A model generated the notes under the pieces. It was not told the origin of the DNA, made no database searches, and saw nothing but the letters and a program-made list of their open reading frames with translations. This document shows positions 1-7,400 of a stretch of DNA of 16,475 nucleotides, piece by piece; the first letter of the stretch is position 1; every line of letters starts with the position of its first letter. Source of the DNA: CAZNKU01 sp045545235 (GTDB taxonomy: Bacteria; Bacillota; Clostridia; Monoglobales; Firm-18). The stretch is taken from assembly GCA_045545235.1 (NCBI GenBank), contig JAZQAN010000074.1, forward strand, positions 1-16,475. Reading direction: 5' to 3'. The position numbers were made by a program, and so were the translations under genes.

Positions 1-173
1 GTGGTACGAACGAAAACACAAATGATATTTTAAGATTTTTCTTTCCTAAAGGCTATGATTTTCGCCAATTAACCCAAGCTCAATTGGATGTTGTTGTTGA
101 ATTAATCAATAATCGACCTCGTAAATGTCTTGGTTGGAAATTGCCTAAAGAAATTTATGTTGCACTTGCTTGA
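1..173 (+). CDS. IS30-family transposase, C-terminal end (partial)
   Basis: The open frame enters from the left edge (first full codon at base 3) and ends in TGA at 171-173, giving the last 57 residues of a transposase. It reads GTNENTNDILRFFFPKGYDF, then a helix with QLDVVVELINNRPRKCLGWK and PKEIYVALA. The NEN segment followed by the FPKG and NNRPRK-LGWK motifs is the typical C-terminus of IS30-family DDE transposases, and the glutamate of NEN fits the last catalytic residue of the DDE triad. The rest of the gene lies outside the window, so I cannot say whether the element is intact. In related elements the right inverted repeat overlaps or directly follows the stop codon. The TGCACTTGCTTGACA stretch at 161-175 is a plausible inner part of it, but the other end is not visible. 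Confidence 0.85.
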   Translation, partial: GTNENTNDILRFFFPKGYDFRQLTQAQLDVVVELINNRPRKCLGWKLPKEIYVALA

Positions 174-183
174 CAATCTGCCG

Positions 184-300
184 TGGCAAAACCGCAGGGT
201 TTGACGGATGAGGTGTCACAAAAGAACGGATGTCTTCGCATCTTACACCTCATCAGTCTCACTTCGTTCGACAGCTTCTCCTCAAGGAGAAGCCTTGCCA
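184..300. repeat. Nested palindromic intergenic repeat (MITE/REP-like)
   Basis: This non-coding block folds as nested inverted repeats. The outer arms are TGGCAA (184-189) and TTGCCA (295-300). The inner arms are GATGAGGTGT (207-216) and ACACCTCATC (245-254). In the centre is a small GATG/CATC hairpin (229-232 and 239-242), and on the right arm a CTTCTCC-TCAA-GGAGAAG hairpin (275-292). Sequences with 'cacctcatcagtc...acagcttctcctcaaggagaagcc' are, from memory, a dispersed repeat in many Clostridia genomes. No open frame or ribosome binding site is visible. It directly follows the IS30 end, and nothing else is recognised between 301 and 381. Confidence 0.7.
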
Positions 301-381
301 AAAACCAGGTTTTCCGTAATGAGAAAACTTAACTTTGGCTATTTGACTATCCTTTAGCGTACACTTCATACTCTGCCGTTT

Positions 382-1908
382 TTATTCAGTATCTATAATA
401 ACCTGTTGAAATTCATTGTTCCAGTCAACCTTTGCATCAAAAGCTTCCGAAACTGCACGCACAGGAACCATAGTTCTGCCGTCAATAATTTTCGGAGCAA
501 CGTCAAGTGTTATTTTTCTGCCGTCAACTTCCATAACATTATTAGCTATTTGCAACAAAATATTCTTACCATCTTTTTCAATAATAATTTTACTTTCAGC
601 ATCATTCCATGTAACCTTTGCCCCAAGTGCTTCCGCAATAGCGCGAACAGGAACTATAACCCTGCCCTTTTGGTTAACCGGTAAAACATCAAAATCCACA
701 CTTTCACTATTCAGCAATACCGTAATAAACTTTCTTGCACCGTCAACAGAATTATTAACCCCGTTTTTTGTTTTTGTATTTATAAAACCTGTGTGCATGG
801 TCAATTTGCCATTTGTATATTCGTAAAATGTGGACAGATGTGAGGCATCTGTTCCCAACCTTCTTACAGAATATACAGCTTCTCTGTTATCTCCTTCCCC
901 AAAGCTGTAATGCAAAATGGTCTGCTTATCATTTCCGTTATGCCATATTCTGTGTTCGTGAGTACCCTCCATACCGGACCACTCTTCATAGTAGCAACCT
1001 TCTGTATATATAGTTTTATCATAAAAATTATCTTCAGTACCATAGGAAACGGTAATTTCCTTTTCCGGCAAATATGCAACACCAAAATTAAAATCTTTGT
1101 CTACCAATCTGGAATATCCTTCTTTTACCTTGACCCAACCGTAATATTCGTCATATTTCATTTCAGGCTCTACATACTCGTATCTTCTTTCCGCCTCTTT
1201 TGAGCCATCTACTTTTCCGATAAAATAAGTATTACGCCCAACATAACTATGAATTGCGGTTCGATAGGTTTTCTTATACATCAAACCATCGGGCTTTGAA
1301 TGTGTAAAATATCCTAAATATTCAAATTTCCCTTCATAGTCATGGTCATCTGTCCAACACCCTATTCCGTGAGGCTGATTGTTTTCATCAACCTGTCCTT
1401 TATATGTACCTTCACCAATTTGAATTTCAACAACATTTGCCGCTTTATCAAGTTCCTTCTGCATTTCTTCACGGAAAATATATACATTTCTACCGGAAAC
1501 GGCACCATATTTTTCAAGGGCAGTTATATCTATTAAGGCTTTCCCGCCCCAATAAAGACTGTTTACAAGCTCTCCGTCAAGATACACCTTTATATTACTG
1601 TCACTGACATTAATACCTGTTTTCATTAAGGTTTCTTTTTTCCACATTTCCCTTGTGTACATTGGTGTGGCAAATTTTACTCTGGACACATTACACACTT
1701 GTGTGGATGCATTATAACCAACAGTAAAACCGTAGTTTGACAAATCACCAACCGCTATATAGTCAATGTCATTTATACTATATGTTTCTATAGGAGTATA
1801 ATCAATATATGCCGTACTTATTGATGCGTATCGCTCCCCATCAGCAAAAGCCTGCACCGTACAAAGGCACAATACTAAAGCCAAAAATAAAAATAAAAAC
1901 TTTTTCAC
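382..1908 (-). CDS. Exported protein with MORN-like segment and C-terminal copper-amine-oxidase-type stalk domain
   Basis: The predicted protein has 508 residues. The start is set at GTG 1908 because the upstream in-frame GTG at 1917 lies inside the ribosome binding site (AGAGGTGA, 1921-1914); the chosen GTG follows six bases later. TTG 1911 is an alternative. A lysine pair, a leucine/phenylalanine-rich core and AFA-D form a clear Sec signal peptide of about 22 residues, so the protein should be exported. The C-terminal ~114 residues contain two units with VPVRAIAEALGAKVTWN and VPVRAVSEAFDAKVDWN. These are typical of the 'copper amine oxidase N-terminal' (stalk) domain, a frequent cell-surface module in Firmicutes with no enzymatic role of its own. 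A middle part (YKGQVDENNQPHGIG, followed by FEYLGYF and DGLMYK) resembles degenerate MORN repeats. The N-terminal ~130 residues also look stalk-like. Function is unknown; a cell-wall-associated role is inferred. Confidence 0.75.
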   Translation of the reverse strand: MKKFLFLFLALVLCLCTVQAFADGERYASISTAYIDYTPIETYSINDIDYIAVGDLSNYGFTVGYNASTQVCNVSRVKFATPMYTREMWKKETLMKTGINVSDSNIKVYLDGELVNSLYWGGKALIDITALEKYGAVSGRNVYIFREEMQKELDKAANVVEIQIGEGTYKGQVDENNQPHGIGCWTDDHDYEGKFEYLGYFTHSKPDGLMYKKTYRTAIHSYVGRNTYFIGKVDGSKEAERRYEYVEPEMKYDEYYGWVKVKEGYSRLVDKDFNFGVAYLPEKEITVSYGTEDNFYDKTIYTEGCYYEEWSGMEGTHEHRIWHNGNDKQTILHYSFGEGDNREAVYSVRRLGTDASHLSTFYEYTNGKLTMHTGFINTKTKNGVNNSVDGARKFITVLLNSESVDFDVLPVNQKGRVIVPVRAIAEALGAKVTWNDAESKIIIEKDGKNILLQIANNVMEVDGRKITLDVAPKIIDGRTMVPVRAVSEAFDAKVDWNNEFQQVIIDTE

Positions 1909-1930
1909 CAAAATCACCTCTTTATATCAA

Positions 1931-1960
1931 ATGAGCTGTCACATTAAAGTAACAGCTCAT
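1931..1960 (-). terminator. Hairpin between the P-loop gene and the exported-protein gene (weak terminator)
   Basis: Perfect 9-bp arms ATGAGCTGT (1931-1939) and ACAGCTCAT (1952-1960) with a 12-base loop lie just 3' of the P-loop gene on the minus strand. The following minus-strand sequence (TTGATATAAA) is only weakly U-rich. It may be a partial terminator or an RNA-stabilising hairpin in front of the exported-protein gene. No convincing separate promoter for that gene was seen, so some read-through is likely. Confidence 0.45.
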
Positions 1961-1967
1961 ACAAATT

Positions 1968-2384
1968 TTATAAAGTTGTAAGATATTTTTTAATCTCATC
2001 AGTAGCAGATGCAACCGGAGCACTTACTGTAATGGTAAAGTTTACATTATATTTATCAGACAAGTTTTCCAATTTACATAAGAAACCGTCAAATTCAGCA
2101 AAGTTTTCGCCTGCAATCTTTGTAATACTGTCGATAAAAATATGTGTGATATCATAGTCGCGTGAAATCATACCACTGATAAAACCGTGAAGAGCGTGAA
2201 AATCTTCAACATAAAAATCATTTGTATCAGTAAGACGAATAGCAGACTTCAAATCAAAAAGATGTCTGTCGCCCTTCATTACACAGATAACATTCCCCTT
2301 TTCTTCATTTACTGACTGGTTAACCATTTCAATAAACGCTTTGGTCTTACCTGTACCTTTTTCACCCATAAGTATTTTAATCAT
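1968..2384 (-). CDS. Small orphan P-loop NTPase
   Basis: The protein has 138 residues. An upstream in-frame ATG exists at 2399, but a strong GGGAGGG (2397-2391) lies between it and the ATG at 2384 with 6-base spacing, so 2384 is chosen. The protein opens with a beta strand and a Walker A motif, MIKILMGEKGTGKT (GEKGTGKT, residues 7-14). A likely Walker B strand (THIFIDS) lies near the middle, and there is a further beta strand (FTITVSA) near the C-terminus. This is a minimal one-domain RecA/ASCE-like core without added domains. Similar small proteins in Clostridia are, as I recall, often automatically labelled 'twitching motility protein PilT', but nothing of PilT beyond the P-loop is visible. 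No neighbour suggests a substrate. ATP or GTP binding is well supported; the role is unknown. Confidence 0.8.
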   Translation of the reverse strand: MIKILMGEKGTGKTKAFIEMVNQSVNEEKGNVICVMKGDRHLFDLKSAIRLTDTNDFYVEDFHALHGFISGMISRDYDITHIFIDSITKIAGENFAEFDGFLCKLENLSDKYNVNFTITVSAPVASATDEIKKYLTTL

Positions 2385-2419
2385 AATAAACCCTCCCATG
2401 ATGAAATTTTTTTATTAAC

Positions 2420-2425
2420 ATTATA
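2420..2425 (-). promoter_or_regulatory. Possible -10 element for the P-loop gene
   Basis: A TATAAT hexamer is read on the minus strand 36 bases before the start codon in a very AT-rich spacer. No good -35 hexamer sits at 16-18 bases, so only the -10 is proposed. The rest of the 2400-2560 spacer shows no other structure. Confidence 0.3.
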
Positions 2426-2560
2426 ATACAACAATTTTAACAATTTATCAATTGTGAAAATGACTAATTTTATGCAATTTTTTTGTAATCTTTGAAGAAT
2501 TTAAAATTTTTTTAATGCAATTTGCATAAAAAAGAAGGGTATTTTAATTATATGTCAAAG

Positions 2561-2593
2561 CAAAAAAAGAAAAGCCGATTGACTCGGCTTTTC
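2561..2593 (-). terminator. Rho-independent terminator of pgi
   Basis: Stem GAAAAGCCGA (2569-2578) pairs with TCGGCTTTTC (2584-2593) around a 5-base loop. On the minus strand it is followed by a run of seven T (2568-2562). It lies 22 bases beyond the pgi stop codon and separates pgi from the P-loop gene. Confidence 0.85.
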
Positions 2594-2615
2594 ACCATTA
2601 ATTATTCACTATTAA

Positions 2616-3947
2616 CTACTTAAGACGTGCTTCAAGTTCTGCCTTGGCATCTTCATAACCGGGCTTACCAAGAAGTGCAAACATATTTTTCTTATATGCT
2701 TCAACACCCGGCTGGTTGAATGGGTTAACTCCAAGAAGGTAACCGCTTATACCACAAGCCTTTTCAAAGAAGTATACAAGCTGTCCAAATGTGTATTCGT
2801 CAAGCTTTGCAAGTGAAACCATAAGGTTTGGTACACTACCGTCTGTATGAGCAAGAATTGTACCTTCCATAGCTTTATGATTTACAAAGTCTAATGTTTC
2901 ACCTGCAAGGAAATTAAGTCCGTCAAGATTATCGGCATCTTCGCCAATCATAACGTCAATTGAAGGTGTTTCAACATTAATAACAGTTTCAAAAAGGTTT
3001 CTTGAACCGTCCTGAATAAACTGACCCATTGAATGAAGGTCTGTTGAAAGGTCAACACCTGCAGGGAAAATGCCCTTGCCGTCTTTACCTTCACTTTCGC
3101 CATAAAGCTGTTTCCACCATTCTGTCAAGTAGTGAAGAGAAGGCTCGTAGTTAGCCATAACTTCAATGCACTTACCCTTACGAAGAAGAGCATTTCTTAC
3201 CGCCGCATACTGATAACATTCGTTAGAATCAAGGTCTGCATTGTTATACTTATCATAAGCATCTGCAGCACCCTTCATCATAGCATCAATGTCAGCACCG
3301 CTTACTGCGATAGGAAGCAAGCCTACTGCTGTAAGTACAGAGAAACGTCCGCCAACATCATCAGGAATAACGAAAGTTTCATAACCTTCACTGTCTGAAA
3401 GAGTTTTAAGAGCACCGCGTGCTTTGTCAGTTGTAGCATAAATTCTTGATTTTGCACCGTCTTTTCCGTATTTCTTTTCCATAAGCTCTTTAAATACACG
3501 GAAAGCGATGGCAGGCTCTGTTGTAGTACCTGATTTTGAAATAACGTTAACAGAAAGCTCCTTATCCTTAACCATATCAATAAGTTCTGCAAGGTAAGGA
3601 CCGCTGATGCTGTTACCAACATAGAAAATCTGTGTCTTTGCAGTGTAGTTTGCAAGAGGTGATGTCAAAAATTCAATAGCAGCTCTTGCACCAAGGTATG
3701 AACCACCTATACCTATAACGATAAGAACTTCAGAATCACTCTTAATTTTGGCAGCAGCCTTTTTAATTCTTTCAAATTCGTCCTTGTCATAATTTTTAGG
3801 AAGCTCTACCCAACCCAAAAAGTCATTGCCTGCACCTGTTTTTTCGTGAAGCATCTTGTGAGCTTCTGCAACCATAGGGGCAAGGTTTTTAACTTCTTCC
3901 TCTGAAATAAAGCTTTCAGCCAACTTGTAATTAAATTTAACGCTCAT
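2616..3947 (-). CDS. pgi: Glucose-6-phosphate isomerase
   Basis: A cytoplasmic glycolytic enzyme that interconverts glucose 6-phosphate and fructose 6-phosphate. The 443-residue length matches the short bacterial PGI form found in Firmicutes. Visible family motifs are GIGGSYLGA (about 79-87), the sugar-phosphate-binding SKSGTTTE (137-144), the PGI signature DVGGRFSVLTAVGLLP (197-212), the catalytic glutamate in LYGESEGK (E284), the active-site histidine in DLHSMGQ (H305), and the C-terminal NQPGVEAYKK that carries the catalytic lysine. The start ATG follows an AGGAGG at a good distance. It is transcribed alone: it has its own promoter (3981-4009) and terminator (2561-2593), and is divergent from a DtxR-type regulator gene. 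No feature of the gene looks truncated or unusual. Confidence 0.97.
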   Translation of the reverse strand: MSVKFNYKLAESFISEEEVKNLAPMVAEAHKMLHEKTGAGNDFLGWVELPKNYDKDEFERIKKAAAKIKSDSEVLIVIGIGGSYLGARAAIEFLTSPLANYTAKTQIFYVGNSISGPYLAELIDMVKDKELSVNVISKSGTTTEPAIAFRVFKELMEKKYGKDGAKSRIYATTDKARGALKTLSDSEGYETFVIPDDVGGRFSVLTAVGLLPIAVSGADIDAMMKGAADAYDKYNNADLDSNECYQYAAVRNALLRKGKCIEVMANYEPSLHYLTEWWKQLYGESEGKDGKGIFPAGVDLSTDLHSMGQFIQDGSRNLFETVINVETPSIDVMIGEDADNLDGLNFLAGETLDFVNHKAMEGTILAHTDGSVPNLMVSLAKLDEYTFGQLVYFFEKACGISGYLLGVNPFNQPGVEAYKKNMFALLGKPGYEDAKAELEARLK

Positions 3948-3980
3948 TTATATAAACCTCCTAATAACAATCTATTAAAC

Positions 3981-4009
3981 ATTGTATAATATTTAACGAA
4001 AAAAATCAA
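3981..4009 (-). promoter_or_regulatory. Sigma-A promoter of pgi
   Basis: Read on the minus strand: TTGATT (4009-4004), a 17-base spacer, and TACAAT (3986-3981), about 34 bases before the pgi start codon. Confidence 0.7.
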
Positions 4010-4044
4010 TATCTATGTGCTAAAAAACAAAAAAATATTTAATT

Positions 4045-4073
4045 TTGACATTTCACACTAAATATAGTATAAT
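4045..4073 (+). promoter_or_regulatory. Consensus sigma-A promoter of the DtxR-type regulator
   Basis: TTGACA (4045-4050), a 17-base spacer and TATAAT (4068-4073) form a full-consensus promoter 29 bases before the start codon. It is divergent from the pgi promoter. Confidence 0.85.
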
Positions 4074-4086
4074 ATTTGTAAATATT
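4071..4086. promoter_or_regulatory. Palindrome over the -10/transcription start, candidate operator
   Basis: A perfect inverted repeat, AATATTT-GT-AAATATT, begins in the -10 hexamer and covers the expected transcription start of the regulator gene. This is a usual position for an autorepressor site. That the DtxR-type protein binds it is inference; AT-rich palindromes also arise by chance in such DNA. Confidence 0.4.
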
Positions 4087-4102
4087 CAACGAGGTAATTT
4101 TT

Positions 4103-4468
4103 ATGAGAATTAAAGAATCAGCCGAAAATTATTTGGAAGCAATACTTATATTAAAAAAAGAAAAGGGTAATGTACGCAGTATCGATATTGCAAATGACCT
4201 TGGCGTTACAAAACCCAGTGTTTCTGTTGCTATGAAATCCTTCAGAGCGGAAGGGTATATAACTGTTGATGAAAACGGCAGCATAGAACTTACGGAAAAG
4301 GGTATGGAAATTGCCAATAAAGTGTATGAAAGGCACGAAATTATTGCAAAAGCACTTATGGCAATAGGTGTAAGTGAAGAAACTGCCTATGAGGACAGTT
4401 GCAAAATAGAACACGATATAAGTAACGAAACCTTTGAAAAATTAAAATCATTTTTAGAAAAATTTTAA
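4103..4468 (+). CDS. DtxR/MntR-family metal-dependent transcriptional regulator (short form)
   Basis: A 121-residue protein with an N-terminal winged helix (about 1-70; recognition region GVTKPSVSVAMKSFRAEGYI) and a metal-binding/dimerisation domain (about 71-121). It lacks the C-terminal SH3-like domain of DtxR/IdeR, so its size is MntR-like. Metal-site residues can be placed by family comparison: E12, H78, E79, C100, E103 and H104 (CKIEH). The position matching MntR D8 is N9, and the position matching MntR E99 is C100, which recalls the Cys-x-x-Glu-His set of DtxR/IdeR. Metal specificity therefore cannot be read off safely. Such proteins normally repress manganese or iron uptake genes when metal is bound, but no transporter gene is adjacent. 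The gene stands alone between a consensus promoter and a strong terminator. The ribosome binding site is a modest GAGGT. Confidence 0.9.
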   Translation: MRIKESAENYLEAILILKKEKGNVRSIDIANDLGVTKPSVSVAMKSFRAEGYITVDENGSIELTEKGMEIANKVYERHEIIAKALMAIGVSEETAYEDSCKIEHDISNETFEKLKSFLEKF

Positions 4469-4492
4469 AATACCATGGGGGACACTTTATTG

Positions 4493-4531
4493 AAAAAACC
4501 GTTAACTTTGAATCAAAGTTAACGGTTTTTT
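4493..4531. terminator. Bidirectional terminator between the regulator gene and tRNA-Leu
   Basis: A 17-bp perfect stem, AAAAAACCGTTAACTTT (4493-4509) and its complement (4515-4531), encloses a 5-base loop. Six A on one side and six T on the other make it work in both directions. It ends the plus-strand regulator gene and, on the minus strand, starts two bases after the encoded CCA of the tRNA. Confidence 0.9.
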
Positions 4532-4532
4532 C

Positions 4533-4620
4533 TGGTGCTCGAGACCGGAATCGAACCGGTACGGCTTTAAGGGCCGCAGGATTTTAAGTCCTGTGCGTCT
4601 GCCAGTTCCGCCACTCGAGC
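4533..4620 (-). tRNA. tRNA-Leu (anticodon UAA)
   Basis: An 88-base class II tRNA read on the minus strand. The acceptor arms are GCTCGAG and CTCGAGC, followed by encoded CCA (4535-4533). The anticodon stem CAGGA/TCCTG has loop CTTAAAA, with anticodon TAA at 4586-4584. A long variable arm (GCGGCCCTTAAAGCCGT region) and the T arm CCGGTTCGATTCCGG are present. The long variable arm and the anticodon both identify leucine. It has its own promoter and terminator and reads UUA codons, which are frequent in AT-rich genomes. Confidence 0.97.
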
Positions 4621-4639
4621 GTACACAAGGTACCCAAAT

Positions 4640-4669
4640 ATAATAACACATTTTCATTTCATTTGTCAA
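4640..4669 (-). promoter_or_regulatory. Promoter of tRNA-Leu
   Basis: On the minus strand, TTGACA (4669-4664), an 18-base spacer and TATTAT (4645-4640), ending 19 bases before the tRNA 5' end. No terminator is visible between rhaB and this promoter, so some read-through from rhaB is possible. Confidence 0.7.
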
Positions 4670-4698
4670 TATGTTTTTTTAAGTACCCTGAAATTTAA

Positions 4699-6159
4699 TT
4701 ATTGATATTTCAAAAATTCCTTATAAGCTTTTTCACTTTCCTCTGTAGGATTTGGTGTGTAAACCACCATATCGGTATTATCGGCAATTACTTTACGTGC
4801 TTCCCACATATCAGAAATTTCACCAAGTGCAATTAGCTGTGCAAGGGCATTGCCTGTTGCAGTTGCCTCAACCGGACCTGCATAAACAGTACGGTTACAG
4901 AAATCTGCCGCAAACTGACAAACAAGCTTATTATTGATACCGCCGCCTACCATATGTATTCTGTCATAGGTTTTACCTGTAATCTTTTCAAGATATTCAA
5001 GCGACTGTCTGTACTTCATAGCAAGACTCTGATAAATACATCTGCATATTTCGCCATCTGTTTCAGGAACAGGCTGACCTGTCTTTTCGCAAAATTCCTT
5101 TATTCTCTTTGGCATATTACCAAAGGGGCTGAAAACAGGGTCATCGGGATTTATAAAGCTCAAATATGGCTTTGCCGCAGTTGCTGCATCATCAAGAATT
5201 TTGTAGTTAAATTCCTTACCCTCACGTTTCCATTGACGGCAGGTTTCCTGAAAAATCCACATACCCATTATATTTTTAAGGAAAATTATTGTATCGTCAT
5301 AACCTCCCTCATTTGTATACTGTGCTTCCATAGCTTCTCTTTTTAAGATTGGGTCTTTAAGTTCTGTGCCAAAAAGTGACCAGGTTCCGCAGCTTACATA
5401 CACAAAATCCTTTTCAGATGTAGGAATAGAAAATATTGCAGAAGCAGTATCGTGAGAAGCAACCGCAATAACCGGCACCTGTGGGCAACCAAGTTCTTCG
5501 GCGATATCTTCCTTTAAAAGCCCGTAAGTTTCACCCGGCTTTATAAGGTCAGCAAAAATAGATTTTGGCATACCCAATTTTTCAATAAGTTCATAATCCC
5601 ACTGTTTTGTAACAGGGTCCAAAAGGTTTGTTGTACCTGCAAATGTAAGTTCGGTTTTCTTTGCACCTGTAAGGAAGTATGCAAATAAATCGGGGATAAA
5701 CAAAAGCTTATCACAACTGTCAATTTTTCTTTTGTAGTTTTTAACTGTATTGAAAATTCTGTACAAGCTGTTGAATGTCTGATACTGAACACCTGTACGA
5801 AGGTACAATTCCTCTTCGGAAACAATTTTATAAACATCTTTTTCTATACCGTTTGCATTTGTATCACGGTAGCAAACAGGATTTTCCGCAAGGTTGCCGT
5901 CTACATCAATTATACCGTAGTCAACACCCCATGTATCTATACCTATTGCATCAAATCCACCGTCTAATTTTGCAGCTACAATACCCTGCTTTATTTCGTG
6001 GAACAAACGAAGAATATCCCAGTATAGAACTCCGTTAATCATAACAGGGTCGTTTGAAAAGCGGTGCACCTCTTTCATATCAAGCTTCCCATTTTCGTAT
6101 GATGCAATTATAGCTCTGCCACTTGATGCACCAAAGTCAAAAGTTAAAACTCTTCTCAT
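4699..6159 (-). CDS. rhaB: Rhamnulokinase (FGGY family carbohydrate kinase)
   Basis: Cytoplasmic kinase that phosphorylates L-rhamnulose to L-rhamnulose 1-phosphate with ATP. The 486-residue length is normal for RhaB. Diagnostic motifs are the N-terminal phosphate loop DFGASSGR (8-15), GIDTWGVDYG (73-82, the RhaB form of the FGGY N-lobe motif), SHDTASA with the likely catalytic base D237, CGTWSLFGTEL (257-267), and the C-terminal nucleotide-binding stretch GGGINNKLVCQFAADF followed by GPVEATATGNALAQ. The DTWGVDYG and GTWSL motifs favour rhamnulokinase over xylulokinase or glycerol kinase, though some related kinases act on other deoxy-ketoses. The start ATG follows GGAGG. It lies 16 bases after the dGTPase-like gene and probably shares its transcript. 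No rhamnose isomerase, aldolase or transporter gene is in the window. Confidence 0.9.
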   Translation of the reverse strand: MRRVLTFDFGASSGRAIIASYENGKLDMKEVHRFSNDPVMINGVLYWDILRLFHEIKQGIVAAKLDGGFDAIGIDTWGVDYGIIDVDGNLAENPVCYRDTNANGIEKDVYKIVSEEELYLRTGVQYQTFNSLYRIFNTVKNYKRKIDSCDKLLFIPDLFAYFLTGAKKTELTFAGTTNLLDPVTKQWDYELIEKLGMPKSIFADLIKPGETYGLLKEDIAEELGCPQVPVIAVASHDTASAIFSIPTSEKDFVYVSCGTWSLFGTELKDPILKREAMEAQYTNEGGYDDTIIFLKNIMGMWIFQETCRQWKREGKEFNYKILDDAATAAKPYLSFINPDDPVFSPFGNMPKRIKEFCEKTGQPVPETDGEICRCIYQSLAMKYRQSLEYLEKITGKTYDRIHMVGGGINNKLVCQFAADFCNRTVYAGPVEATATGNALAQLIALGEISDMWEARKVIADNTDMVVYTPNPTEESEKAYKEFLKYQ

Positions 6160-6175
6160 TTTACTAACCTCCGGT

Positions 6176-7369
6176 CTATTTTAAATCATTAAAATACGAT
6201 ACATATTCCACCGTTTTTTCTTCAGGGAACAAATACGAATACAACTCTATCATATAATCATCAGTCATACTTGCAATATAATCCACAACAATCTGATTAG
6301 GTTCTTCCGTTTCATATTCAGGGCCTTTGTAAAATTTATTGCACCTTCTGACATATTCTATATGGTGTTTATATATAGGTGATTCCTTGTCCTTAACAAG
6401 TATATCATCAAGACATTTTGCATATATTTTTTCAAACATCGGCTCTATAATTTCGCTTATACTGCCTACTGTTTCATTTTTATATATATGCTCATAATTT
6501 TCTCTTTTACCCTCTTTAAGAGCAGTATAATAATCACTGTCCATTTTTATGTAATCCTTGCCATAACTGTTTTCAACTATGTTTACAATAAGATTATTTA
6601 TAATTTTTGCATTAAACGCACCAATTGCATTATCATTAAAAACAGAGTTATCGCAAATAAGCTTTGCCCTTTCGGCATCCTGCCTGTCTTTTCCAAGGTA
6701 TGCGATTATATCACTTATTCTCACAACACACCCCTCTAAGGTTGATGGAACAAGCATACCGGAACATTCTCCCTTGTAACATTCCTCAAAAAGTCTGTCA
6801 AACTCATCAAAGCTATTACGTTTTACAGGGCGGTACTCTTCAAGCTCAAGTTCACCGTTGTGGCATAGTATACCATCCAGAGTCTGCAGGGAAATATTAT
6901 AGTGAAAAATTTTATCAAGAACACGTACACTATGAACATTGTGATTAAAAAATCTGCCTGTTCGTCTGTTATATAAATTTGACAAAATCGCTTCACCCGC
7001 GTGTCCAAATGGAGTATGCCCCATATCGTGACCAAGTGCAATTGCCTCAATCAAATCTGTATTTAAACCCAAAAGTCTGCCTATGTTACGTGCTATTCGC
7101 GAAACTAACTGAACGTGAAGGGCACGTCTTGAAATGTCATCATTTTTATAAAGGGAAAAAACCTGTGTTTTATCGGTATACCTGTTATAGTAAGGGCAAT
7201 TCATAATTTTTTCAATATCCCTTACAAAATCAGGTCGTAAAATCGTACCCTTATCCCTTGTACTGTCACGGCGTATCGCCGTTTTTTCAAGTATTATTTT
7301 ATCAGCAAAATTTTCGGCAATTTTATTTTCGGTTGTTTCAGAAAGTTTGTCATATTTTACAATCGCCAA
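6176..7369 (-). CDS. dgt: dGTP triphosphohydrolase-like HD-domain protein
   Basis: An HD-superfamily metal-dependent phosphohydrolase of the dGTPase family, expected to split dNTPs (classically dGTP) into deoxynucleoside and triphosphate in the cytoplasm. Metal-binding residues visible are H85 (RRALHVQLVSRIARNIGRLL), the H114-D115 pair in ALGHDMGHTPFGHAGE (108-125), and D220 in RISDIIAYLGKD. The second histidines in GHDMGHTPFGH are also family hallmarks. The 397-residue length falls within the shorter Gram-positive dGTPase-like group; actual nucleotide preference cannot be read from sequence. The start is TTG at 7369, the only start near a GGAGG (7383-7379), and the next methionine is about 56 residues in. 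It has its own promoter (7401-7429) and leads an apparent two-gene unit with rhaB. Confidence 0.88.
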   Translation of the reverse strand: MAIVKYDKLSETTENKIAENFADKIILEKTAIRRDSTRDKGTILRPDFVRDIEKIMNCPYYNRYTDKTQVFSLYKNDDISRRALHVQLVSRIARNIGRLLGLNTDLIEAIALGHDMGHTPFGHAGEAILSNLYNRRTGRFFNHNVHSVRVLDKIFHYNISLQTLDGILCHNGELELEEYRPVKRNSFDEFDRLFEECYKGECSGMLVPSTLEGCVVRISDIIAYLGKDRQDAERAKLICDNSVFNDNAIGAFNAKIINNLIVNIVENSYGKDYIKMDSDYYTALKEGKRENYEHIYKNETVGSISEIIEPMFEKIYAKCLDDILVKDKESPIYKHHIEYVRRCNKFYKGPEYETEEPNQIVVDYIASMTDDYMIELYSYLFPEEKTVEYVSYFNDLK

Positions 7370-7400
7370 ATTTTTAAACCTCCATAAAAAGCTTAATAAA

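Noticed and set aside
416..826. 136-codon plus-strand open frame opposite the stalk-domain gene
   Set aside because: It mirrors the repeated VPVRA-coding stretches of the minus-strand gene (the translation shows the repeated ARTGTI pattern) and has no ribosome binding site.
2552..2623. 23-codon plus-strand frame starting ATG TCA AAG
   Set aside because: It runs across the pgi terminator hairpin and into the pgi 3' end, has no convincing ribosome binding site and no recognisable product.
3948..4102. Riboswitch or small RNA in the pgi/dtxR-type divergent spacer
   Set aside because: The 155 bases are fully explained by two divergent promoters and a short palindrome; no larger structure is visible.
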